DNA from: Planctomycetota bacterium
GTDB lineage: Bacteria; Planctomycetota; B15-G4
Length of the DNA stretch: 64,000 nucleotides
Reading direction: 5' to 3'
NCBI GenBank assembly: GCA_020638905.1
Contig: JACKHP010000012.1
Span: forward strand, 1-64,000
The translations under genes and the position numbers were made by a program. Shown here in pieces: positions 8,269 through 15,770 of the stretch; position 1 is the stretch's first letter, and each line of letters begins with the position of its first letter. The notes under the pieces are model-generated. The model was not told the origin of the DNA and searched no databases. It saw only the letters and a program-made list of their open reading frames with translations.

Positions 8269-9474
8269 GTGGATCCGGTGATCGTCGCGCGCGGCCTCAG
8301 CAAGGAGTACCGCATCTATCCCACCTCGTTCGGCCGGGTGGCCGAGGCGATGGGGATGGGCCAGCGGCACGTGGCCTACCGCGCCCTCGACGACGTGAGC
8401 TTCGAGGTCATGCCCGGGCGCTCGCTGGGGCTGATCGGCGAGAACGGCGCGGGCAAGTCGACGCTGCTCAAGATCCTGGCCGGCACGAGCCAGCCGACGA
8501 GCGGCAGCTTCACGATCAAGGGCAAGGTCGCCAGCCTGCTCGAGCTCGGCACGGGCTTCCACGACGAGTTCACCGGCCGCGCGAACATCTACCTCGCGTC
8601 GCAGGTGCAGGGCTTCAGCCTGGCCGAGGTCGAGGAGAAGCTCGAGTCGATCATCGCCTTCGCCGAGCTCGGCGAGTACATCGACCGTCCCGTGCGCACG
8701 TACAGCTCGGGCATGGTCATGCGGCTGGGGTTCGCGGTGGCCACGGCGATCGACCCCGAGGTGCTGATCATCGACGAGATCCTCGCGGTGGGCGACCTGT
8801 ACTTCCAGAAGAAGTGCATCGACCGCATCTACGAGTTCCGCGAGCGCGGCAAGTCGATCCTGTTCTGCAGCCACTCGCTCTACGACGTGCGCCAGGTGTG
8901 CGACGAGGTGATCTGGGTGCACCACGGCAAGATCGAGCTGCGCGGTCCGCCCGAGGACGTGACGATCGCGTACGCGAACTACGAGCGCAGCCTGCACCTC
9001 GACCCGGGCGTGTACACCGCCGGCAAGGAGCAGGTCGTGGGCGAAGGCCTGCCGCAGATCGTCGGCACGCACCTCTCACGCGCCGACGGCGCGCCGCTCG
9101 ACGACGTGGTCCCGAGCGGCACCGACCTGGTCTGGGACGTCGACTTCGAGGTCGTCGATCCGACCTGCGTGATCCACGTCGTCACGGCGCTGTTCCGCAA
9201 CGACAACATCCTCGTGGCCACCTTCAGTTCGATCGGCAGCGACCTGCCCGGGCTCTACGCGCCCGGCGCGCATCGCGCGCGTCTGCAGCTCCCGGCGCTC
9301 GCGCTGCTCGAGGGCGAGTACCACCTCGTGGCCTACCTCGTCGACGAGACGGTGCTGCGCTACTACGACCACGAGAAGCACGCGCGTCCGCTGCGCGTGA
9401 AGCAGAAGGCCAACCTGCCGGGCGTCGTGCGCCTGCCGCACAGCTTCGCGCTCGAGCGGCTCGGCAACCGCTGA
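8269..9474 (+). CDS. Wzt/TagH-like polysaccharide ABC transporter ATP-binding protein
   Basis: 401 residues. The N-terminal ABC domain (about 1-245) has Walker A GENGAGKST, signature YSSGM, Walker B VLIIDEILAVGD and the H-loop CSHSL. LLELGTGFHDEFTGRANIY is diagnostic of the Wzt/TagH/KpsT branch that exports O-antigen or teichoic-acid-like glycans. The C-terminal part (about 260-395) is a beta-sandwich of Wzt_C type, which in characterised systems recognises the non-reducing end of the glycan. GTG at 8269 has AGGAG 8 nt upstream. No permease (Wzm) gene is present in the window, so the partner must be encoded elsewhere. Converges on a methyltransferase gene that could cap the same glycan. Confidence 0.9.
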   Translation: MDPVIVARGLSKEYRIYPTSFGRVAEAMGMGQRHVAYRALDDVSFEVMPGRSLGLIGENGAGKSTLLKILAGTSQPTSGSFTIKGKVASLLELGTGFHDEFTGRANIYLASQVQGFSLAEVEEKLESIIAFAELGEYIDRPVRTYSSGMVMRLGFAVATAIDPEVLIIDEILAVGDLYFQKKCIDRIYEFRERGKSILFCSHSLYDVRQVCDEVIWVHHGKIELRGPPEDVTIAYANYERSLHLDPGVYTAGKEQVVGEGLPQIVGTHLSRADGAPLDDVVPSGTDLVWDVDFEVVDPTCVIHVVTALFRNDNILVATFSSIGSDLPGLYAPGAHRARLQLPALALLEGEYHLVAYLVDETVLRYYDHEKHARPLRVKQKANLPGVVRLPHSFALERLGNR

Positions 9475-9494
9475 GCGGTGGGGCGCGCCGCTCA
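9472..9494. terminator. Short hairpin containing both convergent stop codons
   Basis: Seven-base arms TGAGCGG/CCGCTCA enclose a 9-nt loop. The stop codons of the ABC gene (9472-9474) and of the opposing methyltransferase (9492-9494) form the two outer ends. Probably a bidirectional terminator. Confidence 0.4.
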
Positions 9495-10205
9495 GACCTT
9501 GCGGTAGATGACGTCGATCCAGCCGTCGAGCAGGTAGCTGCGGTAGCTGAGGTAGACGAGCTCGAGGTCCTTGCGCGCGCCGACCTCGTGCGTCGTGCCG
9601 CTGCGGTGCGTGGCCGAGAGGCCGCGCGCGCCGAGGTCGAGGTTCCAGTGGTGCGAGGCCGACCACTCGCGGTGCGACCCCTCGTTGAGGTGGTGCTGCA
9701 GGACGATCGCGCCGCCTTCGGTCGTGAGCCGCACGAGGTTGTCGAACGAGCGCGGCAGGTCGTCGGTGTGGTCGAGCGCGTTGCGCACGTAGACGAGCTG
9801 GAACGACTCTGGATCGAAGCGCTCGAGCAGCGTCTCGCCCGTCCCTGCCACGGGCCGCACGGGGAAGGCGCCGTGGCCGTGCTCGTCGAGCAGCGCGCGG
9901 TAGTGGTCGGCGAGCACGTCGACGGCCGTCACGTCGAGCAGCTTCGCGTCGACGCCCCAGGCGAGCGACGAGAGCGGTCCCGAACCGAGCTCGAGGCAGG
10001 TCAGCGGCTCGGTCGTCGAGAAGACCCCGCGCAGCAGCGGGATGACCGGATCGCGCAGGAAGTCCGGGAACTCGACCGCGCGCTGGGCCGGGTCGAGCCG
10101 TCGCCGCACCGAGTCGGCGTGCTTGCCGCGCAGCGCGAGCTCGTCGCGCCAGAAGCCCAGCTCCTCGACCGCGGACGGCGGCAGCGAAGACTCGTCGGCA
10201 GGCAT
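9492..10205 (-). CDS. Class I SAM-dependent methyltransferase
   Basis: 237 residues. The SAM-binding glycine loop is CLELGSGPLSSL (about residue 68), followed by the acidic end TAVDVLADHYRALL. RFDPESFQLVYVRNALDHTDD carries the post-II region and GGAIVLQHHLNEG the fourth strand. The N-terminal helix-rich extension (residues 1-60) and the DPVIPLLRGVF segment suggest action on a bound or large acceptor. Its tail-to-tail position with a Wzt-like ATPase hints at methylation of an exported glycan, as terminal methyl groups serve as chain-stop signals in some Wzm/Wzt systems; this is inference only. ATG at 10205 has GAGGAG 5 nt upstream. Confidence 0.8.
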   Translation of the reverse strand: MPADESSLPPSAVEELGFWRDELALRGKHADSVRRRLDPAQRAVEFPDFLRDPVIPLLRGVFSTTEPLTCLELGSGPLSSLAWGVDAKLLDVTAVDVLADHYRALLDEHGHGAFPVRPVAGTGETLLERFDPESFQLVYVRNALDHTDDLPRSFDNLVRLTTEGGAIVLQHHLNEGSHREWSASHHWNLDLGARGLSATHRSGTTHEVGARKDLELVYLSYRSYLLDGWIDVIYRKV

Positions 10206-10475
10206 GGCGGCTCCTCGGAGGACGGGCGGGCGGCGGCAGGGGGACGACGATCTTGCACGCTCGGAGCCGCGGAGGACAGGGGGCGGACGCGGGACGGCGG
10301 CGCGCCGGCCCGGCGCCGGCTCGACCGGCCCGGGTCACGCGGGGCGGCGCGTGTGCGGGCGCGTCCCGTCGAGGCCCGCGCCCTTGTCGTCGCACCGAAG
10401 ATGGCCGATCCTGGGAGCGTTCGGCGCATGGGGGGCCGGTCCAGAGGCCTGCCCCCTGCACCCAGAGGAGTCGCC

Positions 10476-10922
10476 ATGCACCGCCTCGTTTCGCGGAGTG
10501 TCGTCGTGCTCGCCGTCGTGGCGGCGATCCTGCTCGCCGGCCTTCCCGCCTGCGGCGACGAGATCGTGTCCACCGACGCGCGCTTCCGGTCGCCCCGCCT
10601 CGAGGACTTCGCCGGCTCGTGGGTCGCGCGCACGTGGCACGGCGGAGACTTCGTCGACTCCGACGTCTCGCTCGAGTTGCGCGTGGGGCGCGGCGGCGAG
10701 CCGTCCGGCTCGATCGTCGACGGGAACGAGCGGGCCCCGCTCAGCGACATCTCGCTCGAAGGTCGCACGCTCTCGCTGTCGTGGGACGGGCCGGACGACA
10801 TCATCGCCCAGGGTGGCGGGGCGAGCCTCGCCTTCGGCCCGGACGGCGACCTGCACGCGACCTGGTATTCGACCGGCGCCTGCCTCCCCATGAGCCTGAG
10901 CCTGGAGAGGGCGCGGCCGTGA
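10476..10922 (+). CDS. Small lipoprotein of unknown function
   Basis: 148 residues. The signal peptide ends in the lipobox LPAC (Cys about residue 27), so the mature protein is lipid-anchored. The rest is a compact beta-rich domain, FAGSWVARTW ... LELRVGRGG ... LEGRTLSLSWDGPDD, resembling lipocalin-like or TIGR03067-like small domains, without a firm family match. The lipoprotein at 11397 shares the same pattern (L-x-DLAG-x-Y/W, then a Gly-rich turn, then LxGRxLxL), suggesting the two are distant paralogues. AGAGGAG lies 5 nt before the ATG. It is the first gene of a three-gene set. Confidence 0.75.
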   Translation: MHRLVSRSVVVLAVVAAILLAGLPACGDEIVSTDARFRSPRLEDFAGSWVARTWHGGDFVDSDVSLELRVGRGGEPSGSIVDGNERAPLSDISLEGRTLSLSWDGPDDIIAQGGGASLAFGPDGDLHATWYSTGACLPMSLSLERARP

Positions 10923-10953
10923 ACGCGCCCGTCGGGCGCCCGGAGGAGCATGA

Positions 10954-11400
10954 ATGACCGCAAGTCGTGATCTCGGCGGCAACACGGGGACTTCGCCCGA
11001 CCGAAGGTGGACGCTCGGTCTCGTCGTCGTTCTCGTGATCTATGCGTGGGCTGCCATCGGCATCGTTTCGCTCTCGTTGTGGCTCGAGGCGACGGGTCGA
11101 TCGTCTGGGCAATCCGCGGCGAGCCTCCTCGTGAGCCACTACGCGAGGTTGGGCAATCTCTTCTATTCGGGGCTCGCTGCGATCACGACGGGGCTGTTGC
11201 TGATGCACAGCCGGCACGCCGTGTGGCCGGCCGCAGGGGTTGCGGGTGTCGCGGCATGGTCGACCGTAGAGCTGGTCGTCGCGGTCGCGGGCGGCGATGG
11301 TGATCCGATCTTCATCGGCCCGATCGCGTTGTGGTTCGTCGTCCTCACGTGCCTCGCGTGGCGCGTCCGTTGCTGGCGAAACCGAGGCATGCTCGCGTGA
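10954..11400 (+). CDS. Four-helix inner-membrane protein of unknown function
   Basis: 148 residues with a short hydrophilic N-terminus and about four hydrophobic segments (near residues 20-45, 62-80, 88-112 and 120-137), ending in a basic RVRCWRNRG tail. No family is recognised. A strong GGAGGAG lies 5 nt upstream of the ATG. Base use is noticeably less GC-extreme than in neighbouring genes, and third positions are more often A or T, which may reflect recent acquisition or relaxed constraint. The last codons overlap the GTG of the downstream lipoprotein (GTGA), so the two are probably co-translated. Confidence 0.7.
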   Translation: MTASRDLGGNTGTSPDRRWTLGLVVVLVIYAWAAIGIVSLSLWLEATGRSSGQSAASLLVSHYARLGNLFYSGLAAITTGLLLMHSRHAVWPAAGVAGVAAWSTVELVVAVAGGDGDPIFIGPIALWFVVLTCLAWRVRCWRNRGMLA

Positions 11401-12233
11401 CGCCGTGCGTCGCGCGGCTCGGTCTCGCCGTCGTCGTGGCTTGGCTCGCGGCGTGCGGCGACACGCACGAGGGCGCGACGCCGGTCGGCGGGTTGGACGT
11501 CGTACCCGGCTCCTCGGCTCCCGCCGGCGAACCGGTCGAGCTCGAATCTCGCTCCTTCTCGCTCTCGCTGGCCGACCTCGCGGGGACGTACGCCCGCGGC
11601 AACGGCGGATCCTGGTCCGATCGTCTGGTGCTCGAAGCCGACGGCGGCGCGCGGCGCATGCGGGAAGGCTGCTTCCCGTCCGGCGACGTGGCGCTGGCCG
11701 CATCGCTCGACGGTCGTGTGCTCACGTTGCGCGCCGCGACGTCCGAGGCGGCCTCTGCCGCGGATGACGCAACCGCGCGCTTCGTCGTCGTCCCTTGGGG
11801 CCGGCGCACCTATCTCGTCGACGCGCGCGAGCCGTCGGAGTTCACGCGCGCCGTGAACGCCGGCCTCGAGCCGCGTCCCGAGGCCTGGAACGGGACGACC
11901 TTCGTGGAGCTGCGCGGGTGCGCCACGAACCCGCGTGGACGGCCCGACCTGCCGCCCGACCTCGACGTACTCGTGCTCGATCACGCGCTGCACGGCGTCA
12001 CCGCGCACGCCGACGAGGTGTACGAGACCTGGGTCGACTTCGGCCGCGAAGACGGCGTGCGACCGGGGATGCGCCCCGTGCTGGCGCACGCGTGGCCGCG
12101 TGCCGAAGAGGCACTCGAGATCGTCGCCGTCGAGCCGCACCGCTCCCGCGTGAGGTTCGTGGACGCCGCGCAGCGTCCCGTCCCCGCAGGGCTCACGGTC
12201 GAGATCGGACAGGACCTCCCGCGCGAGCCTTGA
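11397..12233 (+). CDS. Lipoprotein of unknown function
   Basis: 278 residues. GTG at 11397 overlaps the previous stop; the alternative ATG-less upstream extension lies inside the preceding gene. The signal peptide ends in LAAC (Cys about residue 20). The N-terminal half (LADLAGTYARG ... LVLEADGGARR ... LDGRVLTLRA) resembles the lipoprotein at 10476. The C-terminal half (about 150-278) contains VELRGCATNPRGRPDLPPD and a strand-rich stretch with VDFGREDGVRPGMRPVL, similar in flavour to small barrel domains that report a measured scale or state. No catalytic motif is visible. The three genes 10476-12233 form one unit. Confidence 0.7.
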   Translation: MTPCVARLGLAVVVAWLAACGDTHEGATPVGGLDVVPGSSAPAGEPVELESRSFSLSLADLAGTYARGNGGSWSDRLVLEADGGARRMREGCFPSGDVALAASLDGRVLTLRAATSEAASAADDATARFVVVPWGRRTYLVDAREPSEFTRAVNAGLEPRPEAWNGTTFVELRGCATNPRGRPDLPPDLDVLVLDHALHGVTAHADEVYETWVDFGREDGVRPGMRPVLAHAWPRAEEALEIVAVEPHRSRVRFVDAAQRPVPAGLTVEIGQDLPREP

Positions 12234-12260
12234 CGCGCGCGCCGACGCGGTGCGCGCGTC
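12232..12260. terminator. Hairpin between convergent lipoprotein and MBL genes
   Basis: Nine-base arms GACGCGCGC/GCGCGCGTC with an 11-nt loop begin inside the lipoprotein TGA and end 19 nt before the stop of the opposing MBL gene. Position supports a bidirectional terminator. Confidence 0.45.
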
Positions 12261-12278
12261 GACGCGCTCGACGCACGT

Positions 12279-13373
12279 TCAGCGCCCGTCGCCGGCGTCG
12301 TCCTGGGCCTCCGCGTAGGCGCTCGCCACCGCGGGTCCCACGAGGAACGCGTCGAACAGGAAGCGCCGCATCTCGCCGTCGCCCGTGAACGCGTCGCGGA
12401 ACGCGTCGGTGTCGACGCTCGCTACGGCCTCGTCGAGCGTCTCGCCGCGCGCGAGCGCCGCGCGTGTCTGCGTGCGCAGGCTCGCGAGCAGCGTCCGGAG
12501 CCGCACGACCTGCGCGTCGTCGTGCTGCACGCTCCCGTGTCCGGGGACGATGAGCTTCGGGTGCAGCGCGTCGATCGTCTCCAGCGCGGCGATCCAGCCC
12601 GCGACGTCGCAGCGGTACGCGAAGGGGATCGGATCGTCGACGAGGTCTCCGGCCACGAGCACGCCGTCGTCGGGCAGCCAGACCACCGTGTCGCCGCGGG
12701 TCACGCCCGGTCCCAGGTGCAGCAGCCGGATCGTGCGCGCGCCGCGCGTGAGCACGAGCTCGTCGTCGAAGCTGCGCGTCGCCGCGGGCGGCGCGAAGGC
12801 GGGCATGTCGGCGAGGTACTCGCCCGCGACGGCGAGCGTGCTCGCGTAGGCCGCGCGTTCGTCGTCGGCCAGCGGCGATCCGTCGAGCGCGCGTCCGCTC
12901 GCGAGCGCGTCGCGGAAGCCGGAGAGCGCGGCCTCGCCGCCGGCCACCTGCTGCGCGCGGTTGTCGGCGCCGAGCGTGGCGAGGTCGTCGCGCGTCTGCT
13001 CCTGCATCACGAATTCGACGCCGGGGAACGCCTCGGCGTAGACTTGGTTGCCGAACACGTGGTCGTCGTGCCAGTGCGTCGTCACGACCACGCCGACCGG
13101 CTTGCTCGTGACGTCCCGGATGGCCGCGAGCACGGCGCGCGTGCGCTCGAGCGTGAACTGCGTGTCGACCACGACGACGTCGTCTTCGTTCACGACGAAG
13201 ACCGTGTTCGCGTGGTTCGCGAGACCGAGCGGGTCGAGCTGGATCACCGCGTACACGTCCCTTGCGAGGCGCTCGACGCGGAAGGGCACGTCGCCGTCGG
13301 CGGCCCGCGCCCGGGGCGCCGCGAGCAGCGCGACCAGCAGCAGCGAGGCGATCGGCATGCGGTGCTTCGTCAT
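12279..13373 (-). CDS. Secreted MBL-fold metallo-hydrolase with a substituted zinc ligand
   Basis: 364 residues with a signal peptide (cleavage near ARAADG, residue 25). The metallo-beta-lactamase fold is clear: the motif HWHDDH (H100, H102, D104, H105), the Asp of VAGDLVDD (D242) and the last ligand in VPGHG (H279). In the usual GxxHTxGD loop, however, the sequence is GPGVTRGD, so the expected histidine is valine (V224). H219 lies five residues before and might substitute. Related proteins include SoxH-like and quinoprotein-relay hydrolases; substrate unknown. ATG at 13373 follows the signal-peptide context; no strong Shine-Dalgarno. Convergent with the lipoprotein gene. Confidence 0.85.
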   Translation of the reverse strand: MTKHRMPIASLLLVALLAAPRARAADGDVPFRVERLARDVYAVIQLDPLGLANHANTVFVVNEDDVVVVDTQFTLERTRAVLAAIRDVTSKPVGVVVTTHWHDDHVFGNQVYAEAFPGVEFVMQEQTRDDLATLGADNRAQQVAGGEAALSGFRDALASGRALDGSPLADDERAAYASTLAVAGEYLADMPAFAPPAATRSFDDELVLTRGARTIRLLHLGPGVTRGDTVVWLPDDGVLVAGDLVDDPIPFAYRCDVAGWIAALETIDALHPKLIVPGHGSVQHDDAQVVRLRTLLASLRTQTRAALARGETLDEAVASVDTDAFRDAFTGDGEMRRFLFDAFLVGPAVASAYAEAQDDAGDGR

Positions 13374-13396
13374 CCCGGCATCTTTCCGCGAAGGGC

Positions 13397-13447
13397 TCCG
13401 GGGACGACCCGCGAGCGCACGCTGCGATCGCGCGGGCCGTCCCCGGA
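13397..13447. terminator. Large imperfect hairpin between two minus-strand genes
   Basis: Seventeen-base arms (13397-13413 and 13431-13447) pair with a single A/C mismatch around a 17-nt loop. It lies downstream of the secreted protein at 13509 and 24 nt upstream of the MBL start. It could end the first transcript or structure the MBL leader. Confidence 0.5.
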
Positions 13448-13508
13448 CGCCATGAGACACCGGCGACGCGGCCGAGGGGCGCCGATCGCCCCCCGGAGTG
13501 CATCGCGG

Positions 13509-14495
13509 CTACGGCACGTCGGCCTGCACCGCGTTGCTGGCCGCGAAGCCCTGCGCGGCGGCGGCGTCCGGCAGCCAGCACTGCATGAAGAACGCGGTCT
13601 GCGACGGCACGCCGTCGGGCCACACGGCCGAGACGTCCAGCGTGCCCTCGTCGTTCGTCGTCCCCAGCGGCAGCAGGACGTCGGGCGCCGGCACGAGCAC
13701 GCCGCCCTTGAACGGGGCATCGAGGCGCGAGAGCCCCAGCACGAGGGTGGCGGGAGTCCGCAGCGCCGCGCGCGCGAGCGAGAACGTGATCGGCGTGTGC
13801 GCGACGAGCTCGCCCTGGACGAACAGCTCCGGCAGTCCCGACTCGCCCTCGACGCCGCCGCCGAGATCGGTGAAGGCGGTCTCGATGCGCGTGAGCTGCA
13901 GGCCGTTCAACGTTCCCTTGCCGAACCCGAAGACCTGGATGTCGAGCGCCTCGCCGTCGGCGAGGCCGGCCTCGTGCCGCGCGTGCGTGACGCCCTGGCG
14001 CAGCATGCCGGGCCACTTGCCGCCGACGAGCTGGGTGTGGCTGCCGTTCACGGTGACCGCGGTCTTGAACGCGGCCTCGTCCGGGGCCCAGGCGTACGTG
14101 GTGACGACGTACGTGCCGGCCTGCAGTCCGTGGACGTGGAAGGCGGCCGGCACCGAGTGCAGGTCGAGGTAGTCGTCGAGCAGGCCCTCGAGGTCTCCGC
14201 TCGTGCCCGGGTGATCGAAGGTCGCGGGACCGAAGGGCAGGTCGGCGTCGATCGTGACCGAGGTGGCGACGCCGTCGACGTCGACGAGTTCGACCGGAAA
14301 CTCCTCGAGTCCGCTGATGCCGTTCCAGGTGCCGGGCTGCGCGGCCGCGCCACCGAAGGACGTCGACGGGACGGGCGTGGCCGAACCGTAGTCGACGTTG
14401 AAGTCCTGGCCGGGCGCGCGCGCCGCGAGCGCGAGCAGGGCGAGAAGGCACGACGAGGTCGCGCTCCGGGTGTGGCGGCTGGGTTGCCTGCGCAT
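13509..14495 (-). CDS. Secreted protein of unknown function
   Basis: 328 residues with a signal peptide (basic MRRQPSRH, hydrophobic core, cleavage near ARAPGQ about residue 29). The mature N-terminal domain (about 35-185) is beta-rich: FNVDYGSATPVPS, FHVHGLQAGTYVVTTYAW and VTVNGSHTQLVGG look like a galactose-binding-like or PEP-CTERM-associated sandwich. The C-terminal part (about 215-328) contains VLGLSRLDAPFKGG and a terminal FMQCWLPDAAA, a style seen in planctomycete secreted proteins that end in a repeated closing domain. No enzyme motif is seen. ATG at 14495 has GGAG 9 nt upstream. It is divergent from the cupin gene. Confidence 0.75.
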   Translation of the reverse strand: MRRQPSRHTRSATSSCLLALLALAARAPGQDFNVDYGSATPVPSTSFGGAAAQPGTWNGISGLEEFPVELVDVDGVATSVTIDADLPFGPATFDHPGTSGDLEGLLDDYLDLHSVPAAFHVHGLQAGTYVVTTYAWAPDEAAFKTAVTVNGSHTQLVGGKWPGMLRQGVTHARHEAGLADGEALDIQVFGFGKGTLNGLQLTRIETAFTDLGGGVEGESGLPELFVQGELVAHTPITFSLARAALRTPATLVLGLSRLDAPFKGGVLVPAPDVLLPLGTTNDEGTLDVSAVWPDGVPSQTAFFMQCWLPDAAAAQGFAASNAVQADVP

Positions 14496-14655
14496 GCTGA
14501 TCACTCCGAGGAAGGGAGCGACCCTGGCGTTGCGCGTCACGGGGATCTGACACGCGCGCGCGCGCCGCGCCGTGGCGTGCCGATGGCGTGCAGCGGACGC
14601 CGCTCGCTGCGCGCGGAGGGACGTTCGCCGCGCGCATGCCGAGCGCGCACCGGAC

Positions 14656-14675
14656 ATCGCACCGTGCGGTGCGAT
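14656..14675. promoter_or_regulatory. Inverted repeat upstream of the cupin gene, candidate operator
   Basis: ATCGCACC, GTGC, GGTGCGAT: a perfect 8-bp inverted repeat with a 4-nt spacer in the divergent region, about 50 nt before a TATCCT box (14726-14731) and 92 nt before the cupin ATG. It may bind a dimeric regulator. Confidence 0.35.
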
Positions 14676-14766
14676 CTCCACACACCATGCGGGGAGCGCG
14701 ATCGCCCGCGGGGCGCCCTGCGCCGTATCCTCGCGTCGCCCCACGCGCCTCGCGGAGACACACGTC

Positions 14767-15147
14767 ATGACCACGCCCCGCATCGTCCCCGTGGACGTCT
14801 CGACGCACGTGCTCGACGTGCGCGCCGACTTCTCGATCTCGGCGCGCGAGCGCCTGCCCGGGATGCCGCGACGCGTCGACGCGATGACGCTCGGCATCGT
14901 CGAGATGGAGCACGACGCGCCGCACGGCGGCGAGGTGCATCCCGACGGGGACGAGATCCTCTACGTCATCTCGGGACGCGTGCGCGTCGTCGGCGAGAGC
15001 GACCCCGACGCCGCGCTCGAGTTGGGCCCGGGAGAGGCCTGCATCGTCCCGCGCGGCGAGTGGCACCGCGTGCACATCCTCGAGCCGACGAAGCTCGTGC
15101 ACCTCACCCCGGGTCCGCGCGGCGACCACCGTCCTCTGCCGGAGTGA
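14767..15147 (+). CDS. Small single-domain cupin
   Basis: 126 residues forming one cupin barrel. The two conserved motifs are visible: GGEVHPDGDEILYVISG (about 58-75, with His and Glu metal-ligand positions) and GEACIVPRGEWHRV (about 95-109, final His ligand). It most resembles small metal-binding cupins of unclear substrate rather than a named enzyme. ATG at 14767 follows a TATCCT box at 35 nt; the ribosome site is weak (GGAGA 11 nt upstream). It converges with the acetyltransferase gene 32 nt downstream. Confidence 0.85.
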   Translation: MTTPRIVPVDVSTHVLDVRADFSISARERLPGMPRRVDAMTLGIVEMEHDAPHGGEVHPDGDEILYVISGRVRVVGESDPDAALELGPGEACIVPRGEWHRVHILEPTKLVHLTPGPRGDHRPLPE

Positions 15148-15179
15148 CGCGAGGAGCGGTCGTCGCGCTCTCGCGCCCC

Positions 15180-15770
15180 TCAACCCTCCGCGAGCAGATC
15201 CTCGACCTCGGCCTCGTCCTTCCATTGCGGCCACGGACGCGGCGGCGCCTCGGGACGCAGCGCCTCGCCGGCCAGGTCGAGTTGCCAGAAGCCGACGTCG
15301 TGCCAGCGTCCCTGCTTGAAGCCCACGTGGGCGAAGCGCGCCACGGGACGGAAGCCGAAGCTCTCGTGGAAGGCCTCGCTCTCGGGGTTCGGGAGGGTGA
15401 TGCCCGCGATCGCCGTGCGGTAGCCGGCGTGGCGCATGAGCGCCAGCAGCGTCGCGTAGAGCGAACGTCCCACGCCGTAGCGGCGCGCCTGCGCGTGGAC
15501 GTAGATCGCCATCTCGAACGACCAGTCGTAGGCGGCGCGCGTGCGGAAGGTCGTCGCGTAGGCGTAGCCGAGCACGGTCTTGCCGTCGCTGCGCACGAGG
15601 TACGGGTAGCGCTCGAGGGTGCTCGCCACGCGGCGTCCCATCTCGGCGGCGTCGGGCGGGACGTCCTCGAACGAGATCGGCGTGTCGCGCACGATCGGTG
15701 CGTAGATCGCGGCGAGGCCCGCGCCGTCCTCGGGCGTGGCGACGCGCGTGTGCAGGACGAGCGGGCTCAC
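15180..15770 (-). CDS. GNAT N-acetyltransferase, phosphinothricin acetyltransferase-like
   Basis: 196 residues. The GNAT fold is clear: AIYAPIVRDTPISFEDVPPD at the start, GYAYATTFRTRAAYDWSFEMAIYVH for strands 4-5, the acetyl-CoA loop RRYGVGRSLY, and ITLPNPESEAFHESFGFRPVARFAHVGFK followed by WHDVGFWQLDL. This order is that of the phosphinothricin/methionine-sulfoximine acetyltransferase group, many of which act on amino-acid analogues. GTG at 15770 overlaps the stop of the esterase gene as GTGA, so the two are translationally coupled. A pairing of a sialate O-acetylesterase with an acetyltransferase may be fortuitous. Confidence 0.9.
   Translation of the reverse strand: MSPLVLHTRVATPEDGAGLAAIYAPIVRDTPISFEDVPPDAAEMGRRVASTLERYPYLVRSDGKTVLGYAYATTFRTRAAYDWSFEMAIYVHAQARRYGVGRSLYATLLALMRHAGYRTAIAGITLPNPESEAFHESFGFRPVARFAHVGFKQGRWHDVGFWQLDLAGEALRPEAPPRPWPQWKDEAEVEDLLAEG

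Noticed and set aside
8269..10205. Complete O-antigen or capsule export cluster
   Set aside because: Only the ATPase and a methyltransferase are present; no permease, glycosyltransferases or polymerase nearby.
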